DNA from: Dyadobacter frigoris
GTDB taxonomy: Bacteria; Bacteroidota; Bacteroidia; Cytophagales; Spirosomataceae
Assembly (NCBI RefSeq): GCF_005280585.1
Contig: NZ_SZVO01000017.1
Coordinates: 62,001 to 126,000 of the forward strand
Length of the DNA stretch: 64,000 nt
Direction of reading: 5' to 3'
Under the pieces are notes generated by a model. The model searched no databases and was not told the DNA's origin. It saw only the letters and a program-made list of their open reading frames with translations. Shown here in pieces: positions 44,589-53,300 of the stretch; the first letter of the stretch is position 1, and each line of letters starts with the position of its first letter. The translations under genes and the position numbers were made by a program.

Positions 44589-45334
44589 GAATAGCCCTTC
44601 TATCGGATATCCACGCGAATCTTCCTGCTTTTGAAGCGGTACTGGAAGATCTTCAAAAACAAAAACCAGATGCAGTGTATTGCCTTGGCGATCTTGTCGG
44701 CTATAATGTGTGGCCCAACCAGGTAATTGGTTTGATCCGCAGTCATGGCATAGCCACCATTGCAGGAAACCATGATCTGAAAGTCTCGAAAATACATCCC
44801 TCAAAAGAGACGTGCAGCACAGAAAAAAGCAGTGAGTACGCCTATAAGCTGGTGGGAAGTAAAGAGAGAGATTATCTTTTGACACTGCCCAGGCATTTGA
44901 AGGTTGAATTTCAACTCCATGAGGATACTTTGAATATGCTGCTGGTACATGGCAGTCCCCGCAGTATCAATGAATACCTTTTGGAGCAGCTGCCTGAAGA
45001 CTACATGATTGAAATGGTCAAAGAATTCAAAGCCGATATTTTATGCTTTGGGCATTCGCATAAACCGTATCACCGCATTATTAATTCCCGAGAAAATGGT
45101 GCAGATCACTTTCATCATCTGATCAATACGGGCTCGGTGGGGAAACCCAAAGATGGCGATGCGCGGGCCTGTTATGTAATGCTGACTATCGGCCCCCCGG
45201 CAAGTACGAAAAGTCATGATGGTGTTCAGGTAGAATTTATTAGAGTAAAATACGATGTAGAAAAAGCGGCCCAGGCCGTTGAGCTTGGTTTTTTGCCTGA
45301 TGCATTTGCTGATAATCTACGAAAAGCATACTAA
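44585..45334 (+). CDS. calcineurin-like metallophosphoesterase, second copy
   Basis: This 249-residue paralogue keeps every catalytic block: SDIHANLPAF (Asp8, His10), CLGDLVGYN (Asp36), GNHDLK (Asn62, His63), LLVHGSPR and CFGHSHKPYH. Its overall identity to the preceding protein is high, including the ends YDVEKAAQAVE and LPDAFADNLR, so the two arose by tandem duplication. It overlaps the upstream gene by four bases, suggesting translational coupling and possibly a heterodimer of one active and one modified subunit. It is the last gene of the ars operon; its stop codon lies inside a strong hairpin. Substrate unknown. Confidence 0.87.
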   Translation: MRIALLSDIHANLPAFEAVLEDLQKQKPDAVYCLGDLVGYNVWPNQVIGLIRSHGIATIAGNHDLKVSKIHPSKETCSTEKSSEYAYKLVGSKERDYLLTLPRHLKVEFQLHEDTLNMLLVHGSPRSINEYLLEQLPEDYMIEMVKEFKADILCFGHSHKPYHRIINSRENGADHFHHLINTGSVGKPKDGDARACYVMLTIGPPASTKSHDGVQVEFIRVKYDVEKAAQAVELGFLPDAFADNLRKAY

Positions 45335-45365
45335 CTATATCAAAATATGGTTTTGATATAGTTAG
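45331..45365 (+). terminator. hairpin overlapping the last stop codon of the ars operon
   Basis: A perfect 15-bp inverted repeat (CTAACTATATCAAAA with TTTTGATATAGTTAG) has a 5-base loop and includes the TAA of the second phosphoesterase. It is AT-rich, with the T run on the descending arm, and should end the operon transcript. Confidence 0.7.
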
Positions 45366-45595
45366 CTAGTGGTCAGATTTATAGTTGGTTATATTCAAAA
45401 GGTGTGGTTAAGGTCAACATTGCAGAAATTGCTCAAAGTGAATTGATTGCGATGCACTGCTATCAGCAAGTGCATATAAAGATCAGATTGAATAGATATT
45501 TTATCTGGCGGGCAGCCAATTGTGGAAAGTAAGAGGTGATTTTTTCAACGCTTACCTTCCATAAAGAATCACTGTTAACCGTTTTACATCAGCTC

Positions 45596-46813
45596 CTATT
45601 TAAACTTAGCCGCCAACGTAATAATATTCGACTGCATTCCTGTTCCCGCATTCCGGTAAAAATGACCATAACGCAGTTCAAGTGATGCAAAATGTCTAAC
45701 GCCCATAATCCCGCCAGGAGGAGCAAACCTGATTCCCGAGCCGACAAAATGGCTTTGAAAGGCCGATAGATCATAATCGCTGGAATAGTATTCTGCATTT
45801 GGATCGTGCTGCATATAAGGTGCAAAATACCGGATCGATGTCTGTGTATTAAACCTGTAAAAAGGACTTACAGAAACAAAGGGCGTTATTTTGATAGGTG
45901 TTTCCAGCGAGAACGTATGTGCCTTCATACCCCAGTTATCTGCATAAAACCGGTAAAAAGTTCGCAGGATGATTTTATCACCAAGAAAATAACTTCCACG
46001 GAATCCGATTGGCAGTTTGAACCGGGTTCCTGGTAATTTTTCAACCTTCTCCGAACCATCGGTGAAATAAGTCCGGTGAAAAGGGGTACTCAATAATCCT
46101 TCCTGATAGGTGGGTTCCACGATCATCAAAACCTGTAAACGTTTGTTTACAATTTGGGATAAAGAGATAGATCCGTTATACGTATTGCGCGGCTTATGGT
46201 ACAAATTGGACTTGTCACCCTGAGCACCCGAGCTGTATCCGTTGGGCCTCAGCTCTGAGGGAAGTATCGCCGTGTAAGTGTCCTGGTAGGTTCCGGCCTT
46301 GAAAGTGATTTCCCGGTTATTATCTTTCGAGGATTTTGAAAAATTGACGTTGAACCCAAGCGACTTATAGTCATATTCGGTGGAGTAGGAGAACATTGCG
46401 CCGCGGGTTGTGTGGTTCTGGTCATTTTTCATGTTCCAGGAGATGGTCGGGTAGATATGCGTATCCGTTTTTGAGGCAGACGATATAGTCAGCGGGTCAA
46501 TATTATCCTGTGATGCAGAAGAATAAAAATCGATATTAAGCTCACCAGAAATCGTATGTACCCGGTTGCGCCTATCCGTTTTAGTTAGTTTTATTTCCAA
46601 TGAATTGGCAACATCAAACAACTTTTCTGTCCCGATACCACCTGTTATAGCCGAGTTATTTCCGTTCTGATTGTAATAACCGGAAACGAAATTTACTTCT
46701 TCAATTTTTAATTTTTTTGCTTTATATCCTGTCGGAATGCTGTCCTGGATTTGCGCAGACACCGAGCCGAACCAGCCCAGCAAGGCGGCCACTGTTAGGG
46801 TAATCTTTTTCAT
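45596..46813 (-). CDS. DUF3570 outer-membrane beta-barrel protein
   Basis: This 405-residue protein has a signal peptide ending SVSAQ (about residue 21) and then alternating strands rich in aromatic residues (VNFVSGYYNQNGNN, ISGELNIDFYSSAS, GAMFSYSTEYDYKSLGFNVNF, LRTFYRFYADNWG, SVSPFYRFNTQ), finishing SNIITLAAKFK. This fits the DUF3570 family, predicted outer-membrane barrels of about 16 strands. It is the last gene of a five-gene minus-strand operon, 22 bases after the DUF4266 gene. DUF3570 recurs beside DUF4266, ApbE and thioredoxin genes in other genomes to my knowledge. Its cargo or partner is not known. Confidence 0.85.
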   Translation of the reverse strand: MKKITLTVAALLGWFGSVSAQIQDSIPTGYKAKKLKIEEVNFVSGYYNQNGNNSAITGGIGTEKLFDVANSLEIKLTKTDRRNRVHTISGELNIDFYSSASQDNIDPLTISSASKTDTHIYPTISWNMKNDQNHTTRGAMFSYSTEYDYKSLGFNVNFSKSSKDNNREITFKAGTYQDTYTAILPSELRPNGYSSGAQGDKSNLYHKPRNTYNGSISLSQIVNKRLQVLMIVEPTYQEGLLSTPFHRTYFTDGSEKVEKLPGTRFKLPIGFRGSYFLGDKIILRTFYRFYADNWGMKAHTFSLETPIKITPFVSVSPFYRFNTQTSIRYFAPYMQHDPNAEYYSSDYDLSAFQSHFVGSGIRFAPPGGIMGVRHFASLELRYGHFYRNAGTGMQSNIITLAAKFK

Positions 46814-46835
46814 TTAATTTGTCTAAAGAAGTGAG

Positions 46836-47066
46836 TCAATTACATCCGCATCCACCGCCGCTTTTTCCGCCATTCGCGCCGGAAGCTCCCTCACGGTACA
46901 GATAAAAACTTTGCTCGAATTTCTCCGCTTTCCTCGCCGATAAATCCATTTCAGAGTCGTTGATCCTGTTTTTCTGGTATTCCTTTACGGATACGCACGA
47001 GGCCATACATAAGCCGAGGGCCAAAATAGCCAGGCTCAGCCGAACGGTAGTGGTTATATGAATCAT
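46836..47066 (-). CDS. DUF4266 small lipoprotein with GGGCGCN tail
   Basis: This 76-residue lipoprotein has a signal peptide ending in the lipobox MASC (Cys24), a short charged middle (about 25-55), and a glycine-rich C-terminus finishing GKSGGGCGCN with Cys73 and Cys75. The CGCN end is the hallmark of DUF4266. A conserved double-cysteine end on a small lipoprotein suggests a metal site, disulfide exchange or a cofactor attachment point. The segment ASGAN is only weakly like the flavinylation site of ApbE targets ([ST]GA[TS]). Its start overlaps the end of apbE by four bases, implying coupled translation. No function is established as far as I know. Confidence 0.8.
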   Translation of the reverse strand: MIHITTTVRLSLAILALGLCMASCVSVKEYQKNRINDSEMDLSARKAEKFEQSFYLYREGASGANGGKSGGGCGCN

Positions 47067-47992
47067 GTTATTTTGATATTTTTAGAGGTAAATATTTTAT
47101 TATGATCGTCAATAATGATGCACGCAATCTGCTTCATCTGATTGATCAGATCGAGCCCTACTTTTACCCCCAGCACGGTGACCGGCGTGGCCAGCGCATC
47201 GGAAAGTTCAGCATTAGGTGAAATGATGGTCACACTTTTGATCCCGGTCACAGGCAGTCCTGTTTTGGGATTTATCGTATGCGAATATTTTCGCCCGTTA
47301 ATCATGACAAATTTTTCGTAATTTCCAGACGTTGCCACGGCCATATCGCTGATTTTCATGTAGGAAAATGGCTGATCTTTTGAGTCAGGATCCGCAATTC
47401 CGATGGTCCATTCCAACCCGCCTGGCTGTTTTCCCCAGGTAGTCAAATCGCCCGATGCATTTACGACGCCACTTAAAGCACCGTTTTTAATCATCACCGC
47501 TTTGGCCATTTCCGCAGCATACCCTTTTCCAATACCTCCAAAACCAATCCGCATCCCTTTTTCTTTGAGAAAAACAGTTCTTTTTTCAGGATCGAGCAAT
47601 ATGTTTTTATAATTGATCAGCCGTACCATTGCCTTCGCTACCTCTGATGACGGCAGGGATTTCATACCCACATCAAAATTCCATAACGACTTGTCCACAG
47701 ACCCGTAGGACAAATCAAAAGCACCCTGTGTTAAATCAGAAATGCGGATGGATCTGGCTATCAAATCAAATACTTCCTGATCTACTTTAACTGCGTCAAT
47801 GCCTGCTAAATCATTGATCTGCTGCGTTTGACTGCTGTCGTTAAAAGTGGTCAGCAGTTTTTCAATTCGCTGTATTTCTAAAATGCCATAATCTATAATG
47901 TGATTCGCCCGGCTTTCATCGTTTCCTACCGCACTGATATCAAACCGGTTGCCCATCAAGCGGACAACCTTTTTGAAGATTTTTTCATCCAT
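47063..47992 (-). CDS. apbE: FAD:protein FMN transferase (ApbE family)
   Basis: This enzyme covalently attaches FMN from FAD to Ser/Thr of partner proteins. From ATG 47992 it has 309 residues with the hallmarks RLMGNRFDIS, the FAD loop GFGGIGKGYAAE (150-161), VVNASGDL (176-183), then HTINPKTGLPV and the metal-binding SDALATPVTVLG. The frame is open to 48094, but those 34 codons overlap the thioredoxin gene; ATG 47992 lies one base after that stop and aligns with the family start. Unusually, no signal peptide or lipobox is visible, although most ApbE proteins act in the periplasm. No classic FMN-binding-domain target is encoded nearby. Its stop overlaps the DUF4266 start. Confidence 0.9.
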   Translation of the reverse strand: MDEKIFKKVVRLMGNRFDISAVGNDESRANHIIDYGILEIQRIEKLLTTFNDSSQTQQINDLAGIDAVKVDQEVFDLIARSIRISDLTQGAFDLSYGSVDKSLWNFDVGMKSLPSSEVAKAMVRLINYKNILLDPEKRTVFLKEKGMRIGFGGIGKGYAAEMAKAVMIKNGALSGVVNASGDLTTWGKQPGGLEWTIGIADPDSKDQPFSYMKISDMAVATSGNYEKFVMINGRKYSHTINPKTGLPVTGIKSVTIISPNAELSDALATPVTVLGVKVGLDLINQMKQIACIIIDDHNKIFTSKNIKIT

Positions 47993-47993
47993 A

Positions 47994-48431
47994 TTATTTT
48001 TTTGTAACCGAATGCGAGCGAAGATCAGTGATAAAAGTTTCGGTTGAGGGCTGAAATCCTTCCCATTCTTTAACAATATTTCCTTTGCTGTCAATAAGTA
48101 CCGTCAGAGGGAACAGGCCTTTGGGATTGTATTTCTCTGCCAGAGCTTCATTTTTTTCTATCTGTACTTTATCCAGCTGGTTCTTCTTTTGCCTTGGGAA
48201 ATCTGCGCGAACCAGTACCAGGTTTTCAGAAGCATATTGCTCAAAGACTGCCGATTCAAAAACTTCTTTTTTTAGTTTAATACAAGGTCCGCACCAGTCC
48301 GATCCTGAAAAATTGAGCAATATCATTTTGTGATCGGCATCTGCCTGAGCCTTTGCTTCCGTAAAATTAAGCTTCCAGTCAACAGGCAGCGTTGCCATGA
48401 AAGCCAGAACGATTGTGGTTAATAATTTCAT
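47994..48431 (-). CDS. thioredoxin-like periplasmic protein
   Basis: This 145-residue protein has a short N-terminal hydrophobic stretch (LLTTIVLAFMATLP) that looks like a signal peptide or anchor, then a thioredoxin fold with the redox-active site W46-C47-G-P-C50 in NFSGSDWCGPCIKLKKEVFES and the cis-proline region FPLTVLIDSKGNIVKEWEG. This places it with the DsbD-gamma/thioredoxin-7-like group rather than cytosolic thioredoxin. It lies 12 bases after the Rieske gene and one base before apbE, so it is a core member of the operon. Likely role: thiol reduction of a partner in the envelope, perhaps the DUF4266 cysteines (inference). Confidence 0.85.
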   Translation of the reverse strand: MKLLTTIVLAFMATLPVDWKLNFTEAKAQADADHKMILLNFSGSDWCGPCIKLKKEVFESAVFEQYASENLVLVRADFPRQKKNQLDKVQIEKNEALAEKYNPKGLFPLTVLIDSKGNIVKEWEGFQPSTETFITDLRSHSVTKK

Positions 48432-48443
48432 ATTGATGTTAGG

Positions 48444-48974
48444 TTAATAAATGACAACCGTATTTCCGTCCGTAGCAACTTTGTAAATCGTCAGTCCGTT
48501 TTTTCCAAATGTATTCAATCCGGCACCGGTCAGGCTAAACCTCGCACCATGCTGTGTACAGTAGAATTCCGTTTTGTTAAAAATAATTCCTTTTTTAGGT
48601 TCATGCGTACAGGTTTGAGTAGCCGCCACCAGCACTCCCGAGGTTGACTGAGCCACAACAATTCCACTCTGGATAAGATAACCGCCTACTTTTAGCAGCG
48701 CAGCATTTGATGAGGATGTTAAATCAATTTTAAGTTTTACACTTGTAATCTTATTAAGCACCTCGGTGGTGATCGCCAGAGAAGAGGGCAGCTTAACGGT
48801 AGTACCCGTGCCGGTGATTGCAGTAGCTGTATCAATTATAGCTACCGTTTCAGGCACGGGAGCAATGGTCAGCGCATCGATGACTGTATCTTCTTTGTTG
48901 ACACAGGACGTTAGCAAAGCCATCAGGGCCGGTCCTTTAAAGCCCATGGATTTCAAAAAATCAAGACGTGTCAT
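48444..48974 (-). CDS. Rieske [2Fe-2S] lipoprotein
   Basis: This 176-residue protein opens the operon. A lipobox-like LTSC puts a candidate lipidated Cys at residue 24 after a short basic and hydrophobic start (MTRLDFLKSMGFKGPALMAL). The cluster ligands are Cys122-Thr-His124 and Cys139-x-x-His142 (QTCTHEPKK and YCTQHGARFSL), the two Rieske boxes, spaced about 15 residues apart as expected. The domain is small and lacks the two extra disulfide cysteines of bc1-type proteins. It would carry single electrons in the envelope. It lies 12 bases upstream of the thioredoxin gene. Confidence 0.88.
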   Translation of the reverse strand: MTRLDFLKSMGFKGPALMALLTSCVNKEDTVIDALTIAPVPETVAIIDTATAITGTGTTVKLPSSLAITTEVLNKITSVKLKIDLTSSSNAALLKVGGYLIQSGIVVAQSTSGVLVAATQTCTHEPKKGIIFNKTEFYCTQHGARFSLTGAGLNTFGKNGLTIYKVATDGNTVVIY

Positions 48975-49457
48975 TCGTTCAGTTTAGCAGGTTCTTCATT
49001 ATTATCCATTACGAATTAGTAAACAGGATTGTTGCGCTGATTGAAAGGCCGTTATATCGTTTTGCCAAAATTTGAAAACAAGTACCTAACAGATACTTAT
49101 TATTTGTGCGGTTTTTGTAAATTATTCGGCAGTTATTTTACTTGACTTTGTCGTATTATTATGTTGATTATCAATTAATTGAATTTGATTTCTGAGTTTA
49201 AGTATGCAATTTTTATTTAGAATTGAACCAGTGAAGCATTGATAAAATTTTTCTGTTTTGAGGTAAAATTTTTATGTTTAAAACCCTCAGCCTTCTGCCG
49301 TAGCAGGTAACCGGCGTTTCATTTTCAAACTATCCGCCGGTTATGTTGCCTTTAAGGTAGTGATTTTGTTCTTCTGCCCATAACGCTCCTTCGGAATGAT
49401 GATCAAATACAAAAAGAGTACATTAAAATTTAATTCAGCAGCATACGGATTGGCAAA
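48975..49457. other. intergenic region upstream of the Rieske operon and downstream of gntR
   Basis: These 483 AT-rich bases must contain the promoter of the minus-strand Rieske operon. I could not find a convincing CAAAnnTA (reverse of TAnnTTTG) element. A hairpin at 49308-49343 lies about 115 bases past the GntR stop. No coding remnant was recognised. Confidence 0.4.
49308..49343 (-). terminator. hairpin downstream of the GntR gene
   Basis: TAACCGGCG (49308-49316) and CGCCGGTTA (49335-49343) form a 9-bp GC-rich stem with an 18-base loop. It may end the GntR transcript. The large loop and missing T run keep confidence low. Confidence 0.35.
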
Positions 49458-50159
49458 CTACTGAAACAATCGGGCGAAGTGATTTTCCAGGTGGCTGCGC
49501 ATGGCGTTTCGTAATTTCTCAGGATTTCCGTTTTCTATGATTTCTACAAGACCCTGGTGTGAGACAAAATTCGCAGTGGCGGCATGTTTGCGCAACAGCC
49601 CGCTTTTATGAACATAATCAAAAACGGGAAGCAGCAGCCGCTGAAATTTTTTCATCGTTTCATTGCGTGTAATTTCATAGAGCTTGCCATGAAATGCAAT
49701 CTCATGATCGATCTGGAAAAGCATTTTATCCGAAGAAGAAGGCTCGTTTTTCACCAGTATTTTTAATGCAGCGATATCCTCGGCTGTAACACGTTCCATA
49801 ATGAAATCGGCCATTCCTATTTCCAGTGAAAGCCGCATTTCGAAAATTTCTTTCAGTGTATTGTCATCAAGTATTTTCGGATTCATACTTTTTTCGAGGA
49901 TCGAGACCAGATCCGGACTCGTGATCACAGCTCCCCGGTGCTTTTTAGATTCAACCAGTCCCATAAGCCGTAAGCGCAGCATCGCTTCTCTGACCACAGT
50001 CCGGCTCACACCCAGCGACTGAGCCAGTTCCAATTCCTTGGGAATAGAATCACCAACCTTGAAATTCTGCTGTATAAATAATTCGATCAGGTTGCTTTCA
50101 ACCTTGTCGACCAGTGAGCTGGTGTCTATGCTTTTTATGCTTTGAAAGATATCGTCCAT
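49458..50159 (-). CDS. GntR-family regulator with FCD domain, probable sialic-acid repressor
   Basis: This 233-residue regulator has an N-terminal winged helix (about 10-80) with ELELAQSLGVSRTVVREAML and LMGLVESKKHRGAVI, and an all-alpha FCD ligand domain (about 95-230) with FEMRLSLEIGMADF, DHEIAFHGKLYE and SHQGLVEIIENG, whose histidines can hold a metal at the effector site. This is the FadR subfamily, which includes sialic-acid (NanR-like) and sugar-acid regulators. It is divergent from the sialic-acid SusC gene, and two copies of a TATTATGT-N3-ACA site flank the two starts, so it probably represses both. Effector inferred. Confidence 0.9.
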   Translation of the reverse strand: MDDIFQSIKSIDTSSLVDKVESNLIELFIQQNFKVGDSIPKELELAQSLGVSRTVVREAMLRLRLMGLVESKKHRGAVITSPDLVSILEKSMNPKILDDNTLKEIFEMRLSLEIGMADFIMERVTAEDIAALKILVKNEPSSSDKMLFQIDHEIAFHGKLYEITRNETMKKFQRLLLPVFDYVHKSGLLRKHAATANFVSHQGLVEIIENGNPEKLRNAMRSHLENHFARLFQ

Positions 50160-50172
50160 GGAATTGCTGATG

Positions 50173-50191
50173 TATTATGTCTGACAAAAAT
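50173..50191. promoter_or_regulatory. candidate GntR operator near the gntR start
   Basis: TATTATGT, CTG, ACAAAAAT: the left half is identical to the perfect site at 50297 and the core GT-N3-AC is kept, while the right half is degenerate. It ends 14 bases before the gntR start codon, a position suited to autoregulation. Confidence 0.5.
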
Positions 50192-50296
50192 GGTGGTTTT
50201 TACCCAATTCCCAAGTAGTTTTTTTTGTGCAAATATTAAACCCGAAAAATAAATTTTGCAATAAGCTTGGAATCAAGGTTCTAATACATCTACCTT

Positions 50297-50315
50297 TATT
50301 ATGTCATACATAATA
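50297..50315. promoter_or_regulatory. candidate GntR operator upstream of the sialic-acid susC
   Basis: TATTATGT and ACATAATA form a perfect 8-bp inverted repeat around a CAT centre. The GT-N3-AC core is the known signature of FadR-subfamily operators. It lies 21 bases before the SusC start codon. A bound repressor would block transcription or early elongation. Confidence 0.6.
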
Positions 50316-50336
50316 CAAATCTAAACTTAACCTTTT

Positions 50337-53300
50337 ATGAATTTAACAATTACCCGATTTAAGGTGCTGTTCAGCCTGGTCTGCGTTTTCGCAGCAGTGC
50401 TTTTGCAGGCCCAGCCGGTCAGGACACTTACCGGTAAGGTAGTTTCTGACGACGATAAGCAGCCACTTCCGAATGTTACTGTTCTACTTAAAGGAAAGAG
50501 CGTTGCTGTTGAAACATCAGTAGATGGGATGTATTCGATCCAGGCGGGCGGAGCGGACGTGATCCAGTTCCGAATGGTAGGATATGTGTTGCAGGAAATT
50601 CCGGTAGGTACTTCAGAAAAGCTTGATATCTTTTTAAAACCGGACGTTTCTTCATTGAATGAAGTCGTTGTAACAGGCTATGGGGCCAGTAGCAGAACCA
50701 AAATCACATCCTCTATTGCCAAGCTGGACTCGAAAATACTGGAAACCGGAATGCGATCTAATCCGGCCCAGGCGCTGGCGGGTACGATTGCAGGGGTACG
50801 TGTTTCGACGGCTACGGGTCGTCCGGGTTCTATTCCAACGATTACCCTGCGTGGCGGGACGAATTTCGACGGAAGCGGAAGTCCGCTGATCGTGGTTGAC
50901 GGACAGGTACGTGCATCGCTTAGTGATATCAACCCGGATGATATTGAAAGCATGGAAGTTTTGAAAGATGCTTCTGCAACGGCGATTTATGGTGCCAGGG
51001 CAAGTAATGGCGTTATTTTAATTACCTCAAAAAGAGGAAAATCGGGATCTTCATCCATTACCTTCAAGTCCAAAACCGGGTTTAATTTTCTTAATACTCC
51101 CTACGACTATCTGAATGCGGAAGATTATATTAAATGGACCAGACTTGGGGTGGTTGAAGCAATCAAAAATGGTGTGACGACTTCTTCACTTTTAAACGGT
51201 GTTGGTCCGCGTAGTACCGGGAACCTGTATAAAGATGCCAATGGAACAATTCTTGATGGAAATTATGATTCCCGCGCGATTTGGAGTACAATGCGTTTGA
51301 CCGACCAGAACCGGGAGCTTCTCAGCGCCAATGATGGTTGGAAAACAATGAAAGATCCGGTTAAAACCAATGCGGCCGGAGCCTATGACCCGAATGGGAC
51401 CAATGCAGATCTGATCTTTAAGGATTTTAACTACGGCGATTACGCTTTCAAATCACCTGCCATTTCTCAGGATTATAATATTGGAATGAATGGCGGAAAT
51501 GAAAAAGGCGGATACTATGCAAATCTGGGTTATTATAATGAAGACGGATTGTCGCTTGGTACCTTTTACCGTCGGCTGACTTTCACTTTAAATGGGGATT
51601 ACAAGATTAAAAGCTGGCTGAAATCTGAAAGCAGTCTTTCTTTTGCACGCGCCAACTGGCGGGATCAAACACTCCAGAATGGGGAAGCCAGTTATTGGGG
51701 CAGGATGCTTTCGGCGCCGCCTACCATGCGGGGTACAAACGCAAACGGAGAATTGATTTTGGGCCGCGATGCCAACGATGGTAATCCCATTCTGAACATC
51801 GATAAATATAAACGCAATAACCAGTCAGACAAATTTACACTTGGTCAGGCTTTCAAGGTAGATTTTAGTAAAGATCTGTTTTTCAAGATCGGCGGGATTA
51901 TTATGTACGATGAATCCGTTGCAGAATCTTTCAACAAAGATTTCCGGATTGGTATAATGAGCACTTCTAATGCGAATACGGGCTGGAACCGTGACAGGGC
52001 ATCTTCTGCCGTCTTCGACCGTACCATCCGCCAGACTTATAACGCTATTTTGAATTACAAAAAAGCATTCTTTGGTAAAAATTACATTGATGCCATGGTC
52101 GGTTCAGAATACTATGACGAAGCCAACAGAGGATTCAGTGCGGCAGGTAAACTTGCCCCAACGGACGATTTTCAGGATTTAGCGTTGACGGTCAATGATG
52201 CCAACACCCGTACAATTGATTCTTATCACAGTCAGGAACGCATTATTTCTGCTTTCGGCCGGTTGAACTATGATTATGATGGAAAATATCTGGCCTCTTT
52301 CACAGTAAGAAGAGATGGATATTCACGGTTGATTGGTGACAACCAGTTTGGTACGTTTCCTGCTTTCTCAGCAGGCTGGCTGCTGCACAAAGAAGGCTTT
52401 ATGGTTTCAACACAAAAATGGCTTTCGTTTATGAAAGTCCGCGCAAGCTATGGTAAAAATGGGAATATCGGGATTGGAACAAATAATGGCATTGGCGTTT
52501 ACGAACTGCAAGGGGCATATAATTCTCAGACTGCCTACAATGGAACCATCGGCTTTTTGCAAACCGGCATTGCCAATCCTAATTTGAAATGGGAGAAAAG
52601 CAGTACACTGGAAGGTGGCGTGGAAATGGGCTTTTTCAATAACCGGATCACCACAAATATTGCCGTTTACAACCGCGTTACAACCGATAAAATTGCCAGT
52701 GTAATCCTGCCGACTTCGTCCGGAATATCAAGCATTCGCACCAATAACGGAAGTATGCGAAACAGGGGTGTGGAACTGGAAGGTATTTTTAAAATGATTG
52801 AGAAAAGTGATTTTAGTGTTCAGATTGGTGCGAATGCGGCCTGGAACAAAAACCTTGTGTTAAAACTGCCTTTTAATGGCAATGAAAATAACCGCCAGGG
52901 TGGCCAGCGGATTTACGATCCAAAATCGGGAAAAGTGATTTGGGCGGGAGGCTTGCAGCAGGGACAGGAGTACGGTGAGATTTATGGCTATGTAAGCGAC
53001 GGGATTATCCGTACCCCAGAGGATCTGGCTAAATATAACAAAGTTGATATTGCCGCCGGCGAAGTCCAGTATGGCGGCTCGGCCGGAAAAAGAGTAGCGA
53101 GCGCATCGCTGATTTCCTCACAAAATTTAAGTAAAACCACTTATATCTCGACGCAACTAGGTGATATGATGTGGAAAGATATCGACCAAAACGATACCAT
53201 TGATACCCGGGACATGGTATCGCTGGGACGGACCATTCCACGGTGGACAGGAGGTTTCAATACGAGAGTGCGCTGGAAAAATCTTTCGCTTTTCGCACGA

